Part shown: in pieces, positions 12,305 through 24,285 of the stretch
Layout: each line of letters begins with the position of its first letter
Position numbering within the stretch: the first letter of the stretch is position 1
Assembly: GCA_005656395.1 (NCBI GenBank)
Contig: SRSI01000042.1
Coordinates: 62,001-126,000, forward strand
Direction of reading: 5' to 3'
DNA: 64,000 nucleotides
Source of the DNA: Strongyloides papillosus
Lineage: Eukaryota > Nematoda > Chromadorea > Rhabditida > Strongyloididae
Position numbers and translations under genes: made by a program
The notes under the pieces: generated by a model
What the model saw: only the letters and a program-made list of their open reading frames with translations
The model's database searches: none
Told to the model about the DNA's origin: nothing

Positions 12305-13385
12305 TTAGTACTTTTCTATTATTCTTTTGCTCACTTTTCTTGTTAAACTATGATTATTTTTAGAATATATTATTTTATTGTTAAAAGTTTCATCAAGATC
12401 GGTTGATATTTCTTTATATATACATTTTACAATATTTTCTGGAGCCAAATTTTCTTTCTCAAGTTGTTTAAGAAGAGCTGCATTTGCTAATGATAGAATT
12501 GTTTCCTACGTACCTCTGTAGAAATTCTTTAATGCGAACTTCTTTGTTAAATCGCCTTTCTTTTTGCTTCCTTTACCACTTTTCCCAGTCCTCCAATTTT
12601 CATTATCCGAATTTCTCGGTGTTTTTGGAAGAACATTTAGATTAAGCTATAAATAAAAAATATTGCTATTAAAAAGAATTACATTTACTATACAAAAGAG
12701 ATTTGGAAAGTTATTTTCTGACAAATATTTTGCAAATAGGCATATTCATAATTGGATAATTTGATGATAAAGGTTGATACCACTTTCGAGAATCTTTTTA
12801 AACAACTTTAACAAATATTTAGACATGATATTTTAACAAATTGTAAATGTAAATTTATGGATAAATTGTATAAAAATTTTAAAATATATGTTTATAATAG
12901 TGTGTATTCTGATCATTCTAAAAAAATTTTAATTTCTATTGAATTAAGATAGATTCTTATTACTGTCCATTGCGTCATGTTGTTGAAGATTCTTTTTAGC
13001 TTCGTTTATAATTACATTCATTTATTTTTTCTAGTCAATTCTGTTATAACTCTTTTGAATCACCTAGTCCAAGAGCTTTTATTGTTAGTATAGATGAATC
13101 CAGTGGTGAATTTTTTATATGTGGTTATGGGTATTCAAGAAGTTTATTCACAAAATTTTTTGTTATTAACCGACAACAATGTTCTTTTCTGGTATTTCCT
13201 GCCCTTCTTTTTCTTTAACCGATCTTGTCTTTTGAAACCTACTTGGTTTCATAGAAACATTTATCTCTTCTTTGATTCAATCTACCGGTCTTTTGTTTAC
13301 ATGAATCAATTGCGTAAATAACATCAATTATTCTTATAGATGATTCTGCGACCCTTATGGATAAATTAATTTTTTTTCAACCCGT
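12305..13385 (-). pseudogene. Decayed minus-strand gene inside the 9.7-13.8 kb unit (5' part)
   Basis: The clearest piece is an exon from 12646 (after a TTTATTTATAG acceptor) to TAA at 12305. It is open for about 113 codons except for one internal TAG. It is Lys-rich near its start (GKSGKGSKKKGD) and contains the helical-looking stretch LANAALLKQLEKENLAPENI. Upstream, 13385 to about 13240 holds a further 45-codon open piece (containing SIRIIDVIYAIDS) that ends in a stop and continues in another frame. With the fragments at 10.2-11.3 kb these probably belong to one multi-exon gene, now interrupted by the palindrome arrays. No family is recognised. Confidence 0.4.
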
Positions 13386-14518
13386 GGTGATTTAATAACA
13401 CAGGATGTCACGAAGTTATTTCCAAAATAAAAAATATTTTTTAATGCACCGATTGATAAATAAAAATATTTTTTTATGAATTAATAGTAGTATTGTTTAA
13501 AAAATTTCTATAATAATATTACTATCTAAAACAAATGAAATTTTTAACTTGAAAATTCGTAATATTTATTTTTATAAATAAACTTTTTTATTAAAATTGA
13601 TAATTATTACAAAATCATATAAAATGACATCTTGCAGTTTTATTAAAGACATTTTGTAAAAGAATGTATAGTACATTATATGCAAAAAATATTTACCTTA
13701 TTATTAACAAAACCACAAATTAAATTTTTTAATATAAATGTCATTATGCAGTTTACATTAAAATGTAACATATTGTTTTTTATCAAACCATTAATGATGG
13801 TTTAGCATAAACTGCACGACACCATTAGGTTTTGTGTGTATTTTAATTTAAAATAAGAACGAATACTAAAATAATATATTTAAATAATAATACTTTGTGT
13901 GATTAAATAATTGCTGTTTTTTTTATTATTGTTGTGAAATTTTTAAACTTATTGTCGCTAATAGATTGTTTAGAATAATGATCTTTATTAAAACATCAGT
14001 AATTTTACACGAAATTGACTTTTAATAGCATACTTTATAAAATAAAAAAACAAGTTAAGATCTAAGTGGGCATAATGTCAAAAAAAATATCAAAATTAAA
14101 AAAAGTCACATTAATTTAAAAAGTTAAACATATATATCTTTGTAAAAAAACGGCAAACTGTATGCGACAACCCAATATTTTGTGTTGTTTAAAAATTTTT
14201 GCTATTGCTTGATAATTTTAAAATTTGAATAATATTCAATTTTTTAAAATGGTGGGATATTTTTTTTTGCATTATAGATAGGTTTGTCAAATTTGTCCTT
14301 TTTTTCTGTGTGTACATTCCTAAAAAAACTTTATTCTTTATTATTTTATGAGTAATTTCTTTATTACCGTCAGAATCATTGACTTTATTATTATTAGAAT
14401 AAGAAGATTTTTCAAATTTTAAATTATTACAAGTAATTTCATTATTTTACCACATGACAAATTATCGTAAGAGGGACTTAAGATACTATATAATTTTAAA
14501 ATATGTTATTAAGTTAAT

Positions 14519-15640
14519 ATGAATTCATTACACGTAAAACAAGGTGTTGAAAGACTGTTTAGAGAAGTTTTGAATCACGTAGAAGAGGAAACTAGATTAC
14601 AAGGACTACAATTAACGGGAGATTTAAACCCAAGAAACAGTCGTTTCTTTCATTTTTTTAAAGATTATTTATTTGATATTAAGGTTGATGGAAATTAGAG
14701 TATTGAAATTGGTAAGAAGAATGAAATAATAAGAATATGTAAAGAAGATGAAAAATCTTTTGAGTTTATTGAAAAAATTTATACTATTTTAAATTGTAAA
14801 CTACCTTTAAGAAGTTTAGTTCTTAAAGTTCTAGTAAATTTATGTAGAAATGAAGCATTACCAATAATGGAATTGGATAAAAAAATGAAACCACTAATTG
14901 ATTCTATGGGTGATGATGATTTATCTGAATATTGTCGATTACTTTCCGTATAAAAAATATATTTGAAGATTTTTATAATTATGTTATAAAAACATTTTGG
15001 AAATTGAAAGATAGTGATGGAAATATCGTTTCACAGGTAGCCTAGAATTCATTATCTAATTTTATCTTAAATTATCAATTATAAGATATAATGGTAGCTG
15101 TTGAAATAAAAACACTTCATCCAAATAACATATTAAGAATTGGTAATGTTTATTCGGAAAATGAAAATTTATACATAAACAATGAAGCCATTAAAAATGG
15201 ATTTGTGTCATTTATGAGGACATCAATTAAATATAATTTAGAAGATATGAAAAGATCACCGTATACTTACGTAAGAGATATTGAATTTAGAAATGAATTT
15301 AAGGAAGCATTCAGTTCGTTGAATGTGGATCGTGGTAGAATTCCAGAAAAGTATGTTGCATTATTCGGAAATTTAATTGTTAAAAATAAAGAACAAAATA
15401 GTGAATGGTGTAGATTGACTAATTATTTTAACTATTTTAAAATGAAGATACCTAGTAATACTATCTGTGACATGAACGATTTTATAAATTATTGTGTTCC
15501 TTGAAAACAAATTGCCATTTAAGCAATTGATGCAATAATGGAAAATGCAATAATTTAATCTAACGAATTACATGAAAGTGATATAAAACATGCATTAAAT
15601 ACAATTAATGAACAAATGATCAACCTCAAATATTATTAAT
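14519..15640 (+). pseudogene. Broken gene of unknown family
   Basis: ATG at 14519 opens a protein-like frame with an in-frame TAG at 14696, running to about 14940. It then slips to the next frame and continues through TAG (15043) and TAA (15082) into a clean 137-codon stretch, 15091-15504. Weak coding character continues to about 15640. The composition (acidic and basic residues mixed with aromatics, no signal peptide, no membrane segment) is that of a real intracellular protein rather than chance AT-rich sequence. No intron with correct phase removes the stops. I do not recognise the family. It is not similar to any other gene in the window. Confidence 0.5.
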
Positions 15641-16025
15641 ATTTTTAAAAATTAGCCAAACTTAAAACTAATTTATATTTTAAATTTCTATCACATTTAA
15701 TAACCTAAAACACGCATATTAATATTAATTGGAAATTTAATTTGAACATTCTTCTTAATTTTTTATTTCTATATTAAAAATTTGTAGAAAAATTATTCAA
15801 ACTTAGAATCTCAAATGATTTTAAAATCATGAGAATATGTAATAAAACAGTTTTGATAAAATGTGTTTTATAAATTTTTAACATTCAATAACCTAAAAAA
15901 ATTTAATAATATTTATTAATATTATAAAATACGAAAAGATTACTTGGAATTTTGCAAGTATGTTATAATAAAACAAAAGATTTTTAAGTTTTTTTAGAAT
16001 TCTAAATATTTTTCAAAAAATACAA

Positions 16026-16063
16026 GCCCTGCGGGCAAGTAGCGACGAGCGAAGCGAGTTGCT
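16026..16063. other. GC-rich double hairpin
   Basis: Roughly 40 bp of unusually GC-rich DNA in a very AT-rich setting. First hairpin: GCCC-TGC-GGGC at 16026-16036. Second: AGCGAC...GC-GAA-GC...GTTGCT at 16041-16063, with one G-T wobble. It lies just past the 3' end of the first astacin pseudogene and could act as a structured 3' element or be a small mobile-element relic. Confidence 0.6.
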
Positions 16064-16119
16064 GTTTGTTATTAATTAAATTATGTTGTATATCAAAGAG
16101 TAGAATATTGAATGTATGT

Positions 16120-17570
16120 TTATGTAAAAGAATCAGTAGCTTTAGTACTAACATAATGAATTAAAGCTGAATTTCTTTCAGTGAATATTATTTGATATGT
16201 TTTAACTCCACAGAAATTGATTCCAGTGGCTGATTTATCATTTTGGTACTTAATTTCAAGACCCTTATCAGTATAACAAGGATCATTATTAACGAGATTT
16301 GTATAAATAACGTTAAGCCTGACTTGATACATAGGTGTACTAATATAATAATAGCATTCTATTGCACCGGTAACATTCAATGTCTGTAAGATGGTATTTG
16401 CTGTTAAAAATTGACTCCCGCATAATGTAGATTTACTTCTTACATAATTTTGAAAATTTGTACCGTAAAAACCGAGCGGACATCTACAAACACCACAAAA
16501 GTTGAATTTTCATACCCATCATTTTTACGTGAAATTGATGTTGAGGTACAATTTGAGTTACAGTATTTTTATAGTTTATTAATTTAACATCATTAAATGA
16601 AAGCATATTTCTTTGTCTCATTGTCCTGTCAAACTTTCTGTCTAATGCAACGATAGTTTGATTGCCATTTTTTGGAAAGCAAATCTTCCATAATGCATCA
16701 CAGAACCGAAATCGTACGGTATTCCATATTCATTAACATACCCTGGTATACTTCCAGCAAAATTTGATTCTTTTCCTGTAATAATATTTTCAGTTTTGAT
16801 AGAAACATATAAACATCTATCTGGTCTTGATTGCTCGTGGTATACTCCTAAAGCGTGAGCTGTTTCATGTTGTAAAATACCTTTCTGTCCACATCCACTT
16901 CCAATACTTATTTCTTGTGGAGCATCAGTATAAATTCTTCCTATGTATGACTAGCAACCTGATCCTTTGAAGTACTCAAGCCAGGTTTACCTGTTATTGG
17001 AGTTGTACTTTTCGTAAAACGAACACATGTTTCACTTTCTATAAAATTTAATGCTGTTGTTACTAAAGTTGCATCTACACCAGTTTCAACATAGTATAGT
17101 ATTGGGAAAGTCCACATATTGTTCTTGCTACTAGAAATTGATCGTTTTCCTCTTTTTTTTCTAGATTTATCCTCAATATTACTAACATCGATTTTTTTTT
17201 CATCGGCTTGTTTTACAAGTTCATCTACCATTTCATCTACTTGTTTTTCAGTGAGGATAGTATCACCTTCATATAAATCTAAATTCTCCATTGGAGTTTC
17301 AATAACAATTTCAGTGTCTATCTCATCAGTTTCATTTCTAACTTTAAGTCCCATCAATCTTCTTTGAAATTTGTTCAATCTCTAAATCCATTAACAGTAT
17401 TGTTGGAATTTTTTTAAAATTTTTCGGATAAACTTTTTATAATTTCATCTCTTATTTCGGAGCAGCGTCTCTAAATTGTATGTTTTTAAATCATCATAAT
17501 AATAAAAGCTTACACCTTCAATTAAGAGAGTAACAAAAATGAGAAAGATAAGTTCTTTAATAAAATTCAT
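16120..17570 (-). pseudogene. Astacin metalloprotease pseudogene (array copy 1)
   Basis: This copy keeps the family layout. Exon 1 is 17514-17570 (19-residue signal peptide, donor GTAAGC) and exon 2 begins at 17470. Exon 2 soon meets a stop. Further frameshifts occur near 17385, near 16965 (just after GKPGL) and in the EGF region near 16500. The zinc motif HETAHALGVYHEQSRPDR is still readable near 16830-16885, as is the Met-turn SVMHYGRF, so decay is recent relative to the duplication. The C-terminal CUB-like part (16120-16380) remains open but has lost the final residues of the intact copies. The nearest relative by eye is copy 2 (18.2 kb). Confidence 0.85.
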
Positions 17571-17634
17571 TTTTCAAACTATAATCTTCATAGAAAACTC
17601 TTTTAATTTATACAAAATTTTAATTTGCCATTTA

Positions 17635-17649
17635 CCATCTGATTAAACA
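17635..17649 (-). promoter_or_regulatory. Conserved astacin upstream motif (copy 1)
   Basis: CCATCTGATTAAACA on the plus strand, 65-79 bp upstream of the copy-1 ATG. It is one base different from the motif at the same distance in copies 3 and 5. It may be a shared transcription-factor site; the complement carries TGATCAGATG-like sequence. Confidence 0.5.
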
Positions 17650-18242
17650 AAATATGTTTCATTTTACTGAACGTTTAATAGTTTAAATATTATATTAATT
17701 ATTTTAATTCTTCATACAAAAAAAAATTAAAGTATATTAAACATTTAATGTGTACCTCAGGTGTTGAGTAGTTTACTTTCTTGTAGTAAAATTGCAAAAT
17801 GGTGGATTTTTTATTATACTTTATTTAAGTGACATGTTAAATAAATAATTATTTTATTGAAATAAAAAAACATTTTGAATTTTAACATTATCATTAATTG
17901 TTTAAATTAATTTTACCATGTTTATATCAATTCAGTGAAACAAAATATATTCAAATTGGTGATTTTCAATAAAATTTTTACAAGACTAGTATATTTTTTG
18001 ATTCAAAAATAATTTTCATAACAAAATTATACTTTTAATCGAAATTCAAGGACATTCCTTTACCATTTTTATTTATTTTATCCCTGTTTTAGTAATTTTT
18101 TTGATTTTGCTTGTAAGATTATATGTCTTTTAGAAAATTAAACTACAACATCTTGTGCTATAAAAATTTATTGTTTTTTGTAAATATTAAAAAATTATAA
18201 AAATGATTATTGAAAATTAATTCAATATTTTTAAAATATAAT

Positions 18243-19723
18243 CTAACGACGAATATATGTTAATGTAAAAGAATCAGTTGCTGTAGTACCAACATAATGA
18301 ATTAAGACTGAATCAGATTCAGAATAAAATATTTCATAACTATTTACCCCACAGAAATTTATTCCAGTTGCTGTTTTATCAGTTTTGTGTTTTATTTCTA
18401 GTCCTTGACCAGAAAAGCATGGATCATTATTTACTAAACTTGTAGAAATAAGATTAAGTCTAATAACATAACCAGGTGTTGTATTGATAACGAAATAGCA
18501 ATTCAATGCACCGGTAATTGTTAAAAATTGTAAGGTGGTATTTGCAGTTAGCATTTGATTTCTACATGTCGTAGATGGACTTGTAACATAGTTTTGACAA
18601 TAAGTACCATAAAAATTAAGTGGGCACTTACAACGGGCACAATTGTTTGGGTCCAAATATCCACCATTTTTACATGAAATTGAGGTTGAGGGACAGGTTG
18701 AGTTACAGTATTTGAAGTTTATTAATTTTACATCATTGAATGAAAGTTTTTTTCTTTGTCCCATTGTTTTATCATACTTTCCGTCTATCGCTACAATAGT
18801 TTGATTGCCATTTTTTGAGAAAGAAAATCTTCCATAATGCATCACAGAACCGAAATCGTATGGTATTCCATATTCATTAACATACCCTGGTATACTTCCA
18901 GCAAAATTTGATTCCTTTCCTGCAATAATATCTTCAGTTTTGATAGTAACATATAAGTATCTATCTGGTCTTGATTGTTCGTGGTATACCCCTAAAGCAT
19001 GAGCAGTTTCATGTTGTATAATAGCATTTGATCCACAACCCTGTCCAATACTTACTTCTTGTGAAGCATTAGTATAAATTCTTCCTATGTATGACCAACA
19101 ACCAGACCCTTTGAAGTATTTTAAACCGGGTTTACCAGTGATTGGAGTTGCACTTTTAGTAAAACGAATACAAGTTTCACTTTCTATACCTTTTAAAGCT
19201 GCTGTTATCAAAGTTGCATCTACACCAGTATCAACATAATAAGGTATAGGAGAAGTCCACATGTTAGTCAAACTACTGCTAATAGAACGCTTTCCTCTCC
19301 TTGATTTTTTGACTCTACTTTCAATGTCACTAACATCAATTTGTTTTTCTTCAGCTTGTTTTACAAGTCCATTTACAATTTCGTCAACTTGATTCCCAGT
19401 AAGCATAATATCACCTTCGTATAAATCTAAATTCTCCATTGGATATTCAACTGTTACTTCACTATTTAAATCATCAGTTTCGTTTCTATCTTTAAGTCTC
19501 ATCAATCTTCTTTGAATTCTATTCAATCGTTCTAACCCTATAACGGTGTCGTCGAAATTTTTTTTGGATGTATCAGATAAACTTTTTTTTGTTTCATCTC
19601 TTATTTCGAAACGACGTCTCTAAAGTTTTACATTTTATTACAATCAGGTGAATATAGAAAACTTACACCTTCAATAAAAGAAGCAGCAATTGCAAGAAGA
19701 ATAAATTCTTTAATAAAAAACAT
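18243..19723 (-). CDS. Secreted astacin metalloprotease with EGF and CUB-like domains (array copy 2)
   Basis: Exon 1 is 19667-19723 (19 codons, signal peptide MFFIKEFILLAIAASFIEG), intron 19620-19666, exon 2 18243-19619; the product is 477 residues. A propeptide of about 110 residues ends at a furin-like RRGKR near 126-130. The catalytic domain holds the full astacin signature HETAHALGVYHEQSRPDR (from 222) with three zinc-ligand His and the family Glu, and the Met-turn SVMHY (277-281). A short EGF-like Cys cluster (about 335-361) and a CUB-like C-terminal domain with four Cys follow. Zinc endopeptidases of this layout are secreted. In Strongyloides the family is greatly expanded and linked to parasitic stages; that role is inferred here. 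All catalytic residues are present. Confidence 0.93.
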
Positions 19724-20315
19724 TTTTCAAAGTGTATTCCTCAGAAAATTTTTTTTAATTTATATGAAATTTTAATATATTCAATCTATGAGATTACATA
19801 AATACAAGTTAATTTATTATAATTTTTATGAGTTCAATGATTATAAAATTATTAAAATCTACTTAACAAGGCTTTTTCATATTGAAAAATTATTTTAACG
19901 TTCAATTTTTATTTTTTTGTATGATATATAAAAATTATAAGAAGATAAATTTTTTACATATTGAACTGAATCGGCATATTAAATAAACAAATATCTTCCT
20001 CGTGTAAAGAAGCAATTCATACTTAAAAATTATTATAAGTGGTTTATTGTAATTTTATTCAATTTAGAACAAATCAAAAAGTTAAAATTTATGTAAATTG
20101 ATAAATTTTTATTAAATTATTGATATTGTTTGAATTTAAAAATAATTTAAAAACCAAAAACACAGCTTAATACTACGTGAACGTATTTATTGTTTATTAA
20201 ATCAGTTCACACCTAAGTTATAATATTTTTGATGTTTCTTATGAGATTATATGAGTTCAAAAAATCACATTAGGTATTATAAAATTTATTATCAATTTAA
20301 TATTTTTAAAACAAT

Positions 20316-21793
20316 CTAATAACGAATATATGTTAATGTGAAGAAATCCGAATTTGAAATTCCTTTATAGCGAATTAATACTGAATCTGATTCAGAAATA
20401 ACTATTTGATTGCTATTTACTCCACAGAAATTGATTCCAGTTGCACTTTTATCAGTTTTGTGTTTTATTTCAAGTCCCATGCCAGTATAGCATGGATCAA
20501 AATTGACTAAACTTGTAGAAATGAGGTTAAGTTTAATTACAGAACCAGGTGTTGTATTGATAACGAAATAACAATCTGATACACCAGAAGCTTTCAAAGT
20601 TTGTAGAGTAGTGTTTGCTGTTAACATTTGGCTTCCACATGTCATAGATGTACTCCTAGTATAGTATTGACAATTGGTGCCATAGAAATTAAGGGGGCAC
20701 TTACAAACACCACAAGAATTTGGGTTTTCGTATCCACCATTTCTGCATGAAATTGAGGTTGAGGGACAGGTTGAGTTACAGTATTTGAAGTTTATTAATT
20801 TAATATCATTGAATGAAAGTTTTTTTCTTTGTCCCATTGATTTTTCGTATTTGCTATCTTTTGCTGTAATTGTTTGACCACCATTTCTTGAGAAAGCGAA
20901 TCTCTCATAATGCATAGCGGAACCAAAATCGTATGGAATTCCAAATTCGTCAACAGTACCTGCTGCTCTTGAAATAAATTGCGATTCAGTTCCTGGGACA
21001 ATATTTTCTGTTTTGATATTAACATATAAATCTCTGTCTGATCTTGCTTGCTGATGGTATACTCCTAAAGCATGGGCTGTTTCATGTTGAATGACTCCAG
21101 TCCATCCACATCTACTACCAATACTAACTTCTTGGGGAGCATTGGTATAAGCTTTACCAATGTATGAAGAGCAACCACCACCTTTATAGTATCTTAAACC
21201 GGATTTGCCGGTAATTGGAGTTTCACTTTTAATAAAACGAATGCATGTTTCACTTTCTAAACCGTTCAAGGCTATTTTTACTGAAAGCTCATCTACACCA
21301 GTATCAACATAGTATGGTATTGGTGAAGTCCACATTTTATTAGTATCTTTAATAATAGAACGTTTTCCTCTCCTTGATTTTTTGGCTCTACTTTCAATAT
21401 CGCTAAGATCAATTTTCTTTTTTTCAGCTTGTTCTACTATGTCATCGACAATTTCATTTATTTGTTCCTCAGTGAGAATGATATCACCTTGATATAAATC
21501 TTCATTTTCCATTGGTGATTCAATTACTACCTCAGTGTCTTCATCTTTAGTTTCATTTCTATCTTTAAGTCCCATCAATCTTCTTTGTAATTTGTTTAAT
21601 CGTTTTAGTCCGTTAACAGTATCATTAAAATTTTTTTGAGATTTATCAGATAAACTTTTTCTTGTTTGGTTTCTTATTTCAAAACGGCGTCTCTAAAATT
21701 TATGTTTTAAAATAATTATAAGAATAAAAAACTTACACCTTCAATTAGGAAAGCTACAAGAGTGAGAAGAATAAATTCTTTAATAAAACGCAT
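20316..21793 (-). CDS. Secreted astacin metalloprotease with EGF and CUB-like domains (array copy 3)
   Basis: Exon 1 is 21737-21793 (signal peptide MRFIKEFILLTLVAFLIEG), intron 21693-21736, exon 2 20316-21692; 477 residues, with the same architecture and lengths as copy 2. The propeptide ends at RRGKR. The zinc motif is HETAHALGVYHQQARSDR (from 222). All three zinc His and the catalytic Glu are kept, but the residue after the third His is Gln instead of the family Glu. In crayfish astacin that Glu contacts the new N-terminus after propeptide removal. The Met-turn is SAMHYERF. The EGF cluster and CUB-like domain are complete, ending TLTYIRY. Expected to be a secreted protease; the Gln may alter how activation stabilises the enzyme. 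Confidence 0.92.
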
Positions 21794-21856
21794 TTTTCAA
21801 TTATACTCTTATTAAAAAACTCTCTTGATTTATATAAAAATTTTTTCAACCAATTG

Positions 21857-21871
21857 CCATCTGATCAAACA
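21857..21871 (-). promoter_or_regulatory. Conserved astacin upstream motif (copy 3)
   Basis: CCATCTGATCAAACA, 64-78 bp upstream of the copy-3 ATG, identical to the copy-5 site at nearly the same distance. A TTATAT-rich, TATA-like stretch lies between it and the ATG. Confidence 0.55.
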
Positions 21872-22239
21872 AAACATATTTTATTAAAGTTTTAACTTGT
21901 TTAAATATTGTGTTAATTATTATAATTTTTTGTACAAAAGAATTTAAATATATTAAACAATCGTTTGTGTGTTTTGTGTGGTAGATATTTTACTTTATCA
22001 AATGAATTTGTGGTAATTTTTATGCACTAAATCTAATAGACATATTCGGCGAACAATTGTTTCTTGTCACAATTAAACTTTGATATTTTCACAGACTTAT
22101 AAATTTATTTGATGTTTGTTTATAAGGTTATATGCATTTTAAACAATCAAAGTACAAGATTTTTTTTATCAAAATTTATTGTCACTTTTAAAAAATATAA
22201 AGGTAATCATTTTTGATCAACTTTATTTTTCAAATAATA

Positions 22240-23346
22240 CATTATTGGATGTAAGTTAATTGATCTAGTACCATCTTAATGAATTAAGGCTAAAATTTCA
22301 TCAGTTAACATTATTTTATATGTTTAAGCTTCACAAAAATTAATTCCAGTGCCTGATTTATCATTTTGGTACTTAATTTCAAGACCTTTACTAGAATAAC
22401 AAGAACCGTTATTGACGAGATTTATGATAATAACATTAACCAAACTTGATACATAGATGTACTAATTTAACAATAGAATTTTATTACAGTGGTAACTTGC
22501 AATGTTTGTAAAGTATTATTTGTTTGGAAAAATTGACTCCCACACAATGTAGATTTAGATCCTACATAATTTTTACAATTTGTAGTATAGAAACCATATT
22601 GATATCTACAAATACCATAATAATTTGGATTTGATACTCATCCATCATTTAAACATTTAATTATCGTTTTACATGTTAAGTCAAATTTTATAAAAGTAAT
22701 TAATTTAATTTCATCAAATGAAAGCATCTTTCGTTGGTAGATTGTCTTGCCAAACTTTCTCTCCAATGTAACAGTAGTTTGAACTTCGTTTCTTGAAAAA
22801 TCATATCTTTCATAATGTATTACAGAAACAAAATCATGTTTTGTTCTCTATTCACTAACAGTACTTATTATTTTTGAAGTGAATTGTGATTCATTTTTTA
22901 CAATAATATCTTTTATTTAAACATTAATATACAGTATCTATCTTATTTTTCTTATTAGTGGTATCTCTTAAAACCTATGCTGTTCTATGTTGTTTAACAC
23001 CATTTTATCCATCTACTTGTTTTTCGGTCAGAATAATATCATTTTCATATAAATCTTGATTTACCCTTGAATATTAGGTCAACATCTCAGTTTTTTGCTT
23101 ATTAATTTTATTTTTGTCTATAAACACTATCAATCTTTTTCGTGGTCTGTTTTAATGTTTCAATCTGTTAACATTATAATCAAAATTTTTCTATGATTCA
23201 CCAGATAAAGTTTTTTAGCTTCACCTTTTATTTCAGAGCAACAGCTTTTAAATTTATGTTTAAAATTAGTTAGATTGAAAAAAAACTGCACCTTCATTTG
23301 AAAAAGTAGTGAGATTGAAAAGAATAAATTCTTTCACAATATACAT
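22240..23346 (-). pseudogene. Heavily decayed astacin metalloprotease pseudogene (array copy 4)
   Basis: A signal peptide-like start (MYIVKEFILFNL...) is readable at 23346, but the exon-1 donor GTAAGT has become GCAGTT. The body aligns along its length with the intact copies yet has many stops, frameshifts and small deletions, including through the zinc-motif region near 22950-23000, which is missing much of its sequence. The EGF and CUB-like parts survive as fragments (22260-22660). This is the oldest dead copy in the array. No protein product is expected. Confidence 0.85.
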
Positions 23347-24285
23347 TTTAAAAATTATAATCTTGAAACTGTATTTCTCAAAGAATTTCTCATGATGTAT
23401 ACAATATCTTAGTTTGTCATTTATCAAAGGTTAATCACCATATAAGCTATTTTAGTAAAACTTTGATTGGTTTAAATACTATAAAAATAAGTTAATCTTC
23501 TTTTAAAAGTTCTATAGTCAATAAAAAAATATTTTATCTTTCAAATATTACATTTTTTCCTTGATGTAGTAAAAATAAAGCAGTTTATTTTTATGTACTT
23601 TATTGAAACGACATGTCAAATAAATAAATATTTTCCTGGTATAATCAAACATTTGGAACTCTACCACTATCATAATTAATTTATGATAATTTTATTGTAT
23701 TTATAGCAGCATTAAAAAGTGAAAATGTATGCACGCTGGCGATTTTAATTTAATTTCTGTATGTTGTGATTTTTATTATTTTAGAAAATAGTTTCAAAAA
23801 CCAAAGCCATGGTATTTTGTTAAACGAAAATGCATTTTTTAGTATTTATTTGTACTAAAATTATGATTTATTTAATGTTATAGTCTAAAAAAAAATGTAA
23901 ACTTTAAGTATAATATTTAAAGAAAAGGTTAAAATAAATGTTACAGTAACCTTGATACCAATAATATATTCTTAGTGTCTTTTGAAACATTAACTGAATT
24001 AAGCGTAAATCTTCTATCTTCATTTATCATTAATGTATTTTAAAACCATTCTAGATGAAAAATTATTTGTAAATAAGTTTAAAAACCTTTAATATAAAAT
24101 AAATTAAATTTTTTATTACATTAATATTATTCTAGTAATTTTTTTGATATTGCTTATTAGATTACATTATTTTAGAGGAACAAACTAAAACATTGAGAAA
24201 TGAAAAATTTATTATCAATTTAAAATAAGTAAAAACATTTAGAAGATTATTATTATAAATCAAATTAATTTTTTGAATGAATAGC

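Larger units (their letters stand above)
9698..13838. mobile_element. Probable 4.1-kb DNA transposon-like unit with short TIRs
   Basis: The left end reads CACACAAAATCTA and the right end, on the opposite strand, CACACAAAACCTA (12 of 13 matching). Each end is flanked directly by TA. Next to the ends lie related sub-terminal motifs (ATGCAGTTTA near 9868 and 13748; GCATAAACTGCACG near the right end). Inside are only minus-strand coding fragments with stops and frameshifts, plus a pair of inverted arrays of palindromes. The TIR is short, so the boundaries are tentative; finding the same ends elsewhere in the genome would confirm them. The superfamily could not be assigned: TA flanks suggest, but do not prove, Tc1/mariner-type integration. 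Confidence 0.5.

Noticed and set aside
13094..13321. 75-codon plus-strand hydrophobic frame
   Set aside because: The opposite strand carries better coding fragments consistent with neighbouring exons; the plus-strand frame is probably its shadow.
15037..15085. Possible 49-nt intron that would rescue the 14.5-15.6 kb gene
   Set aside because: GT...AG ends exist, but joining them leaves a wrong phase with an immediate stop, and the TAG at 14696 and the frameshift near 14940 remain.
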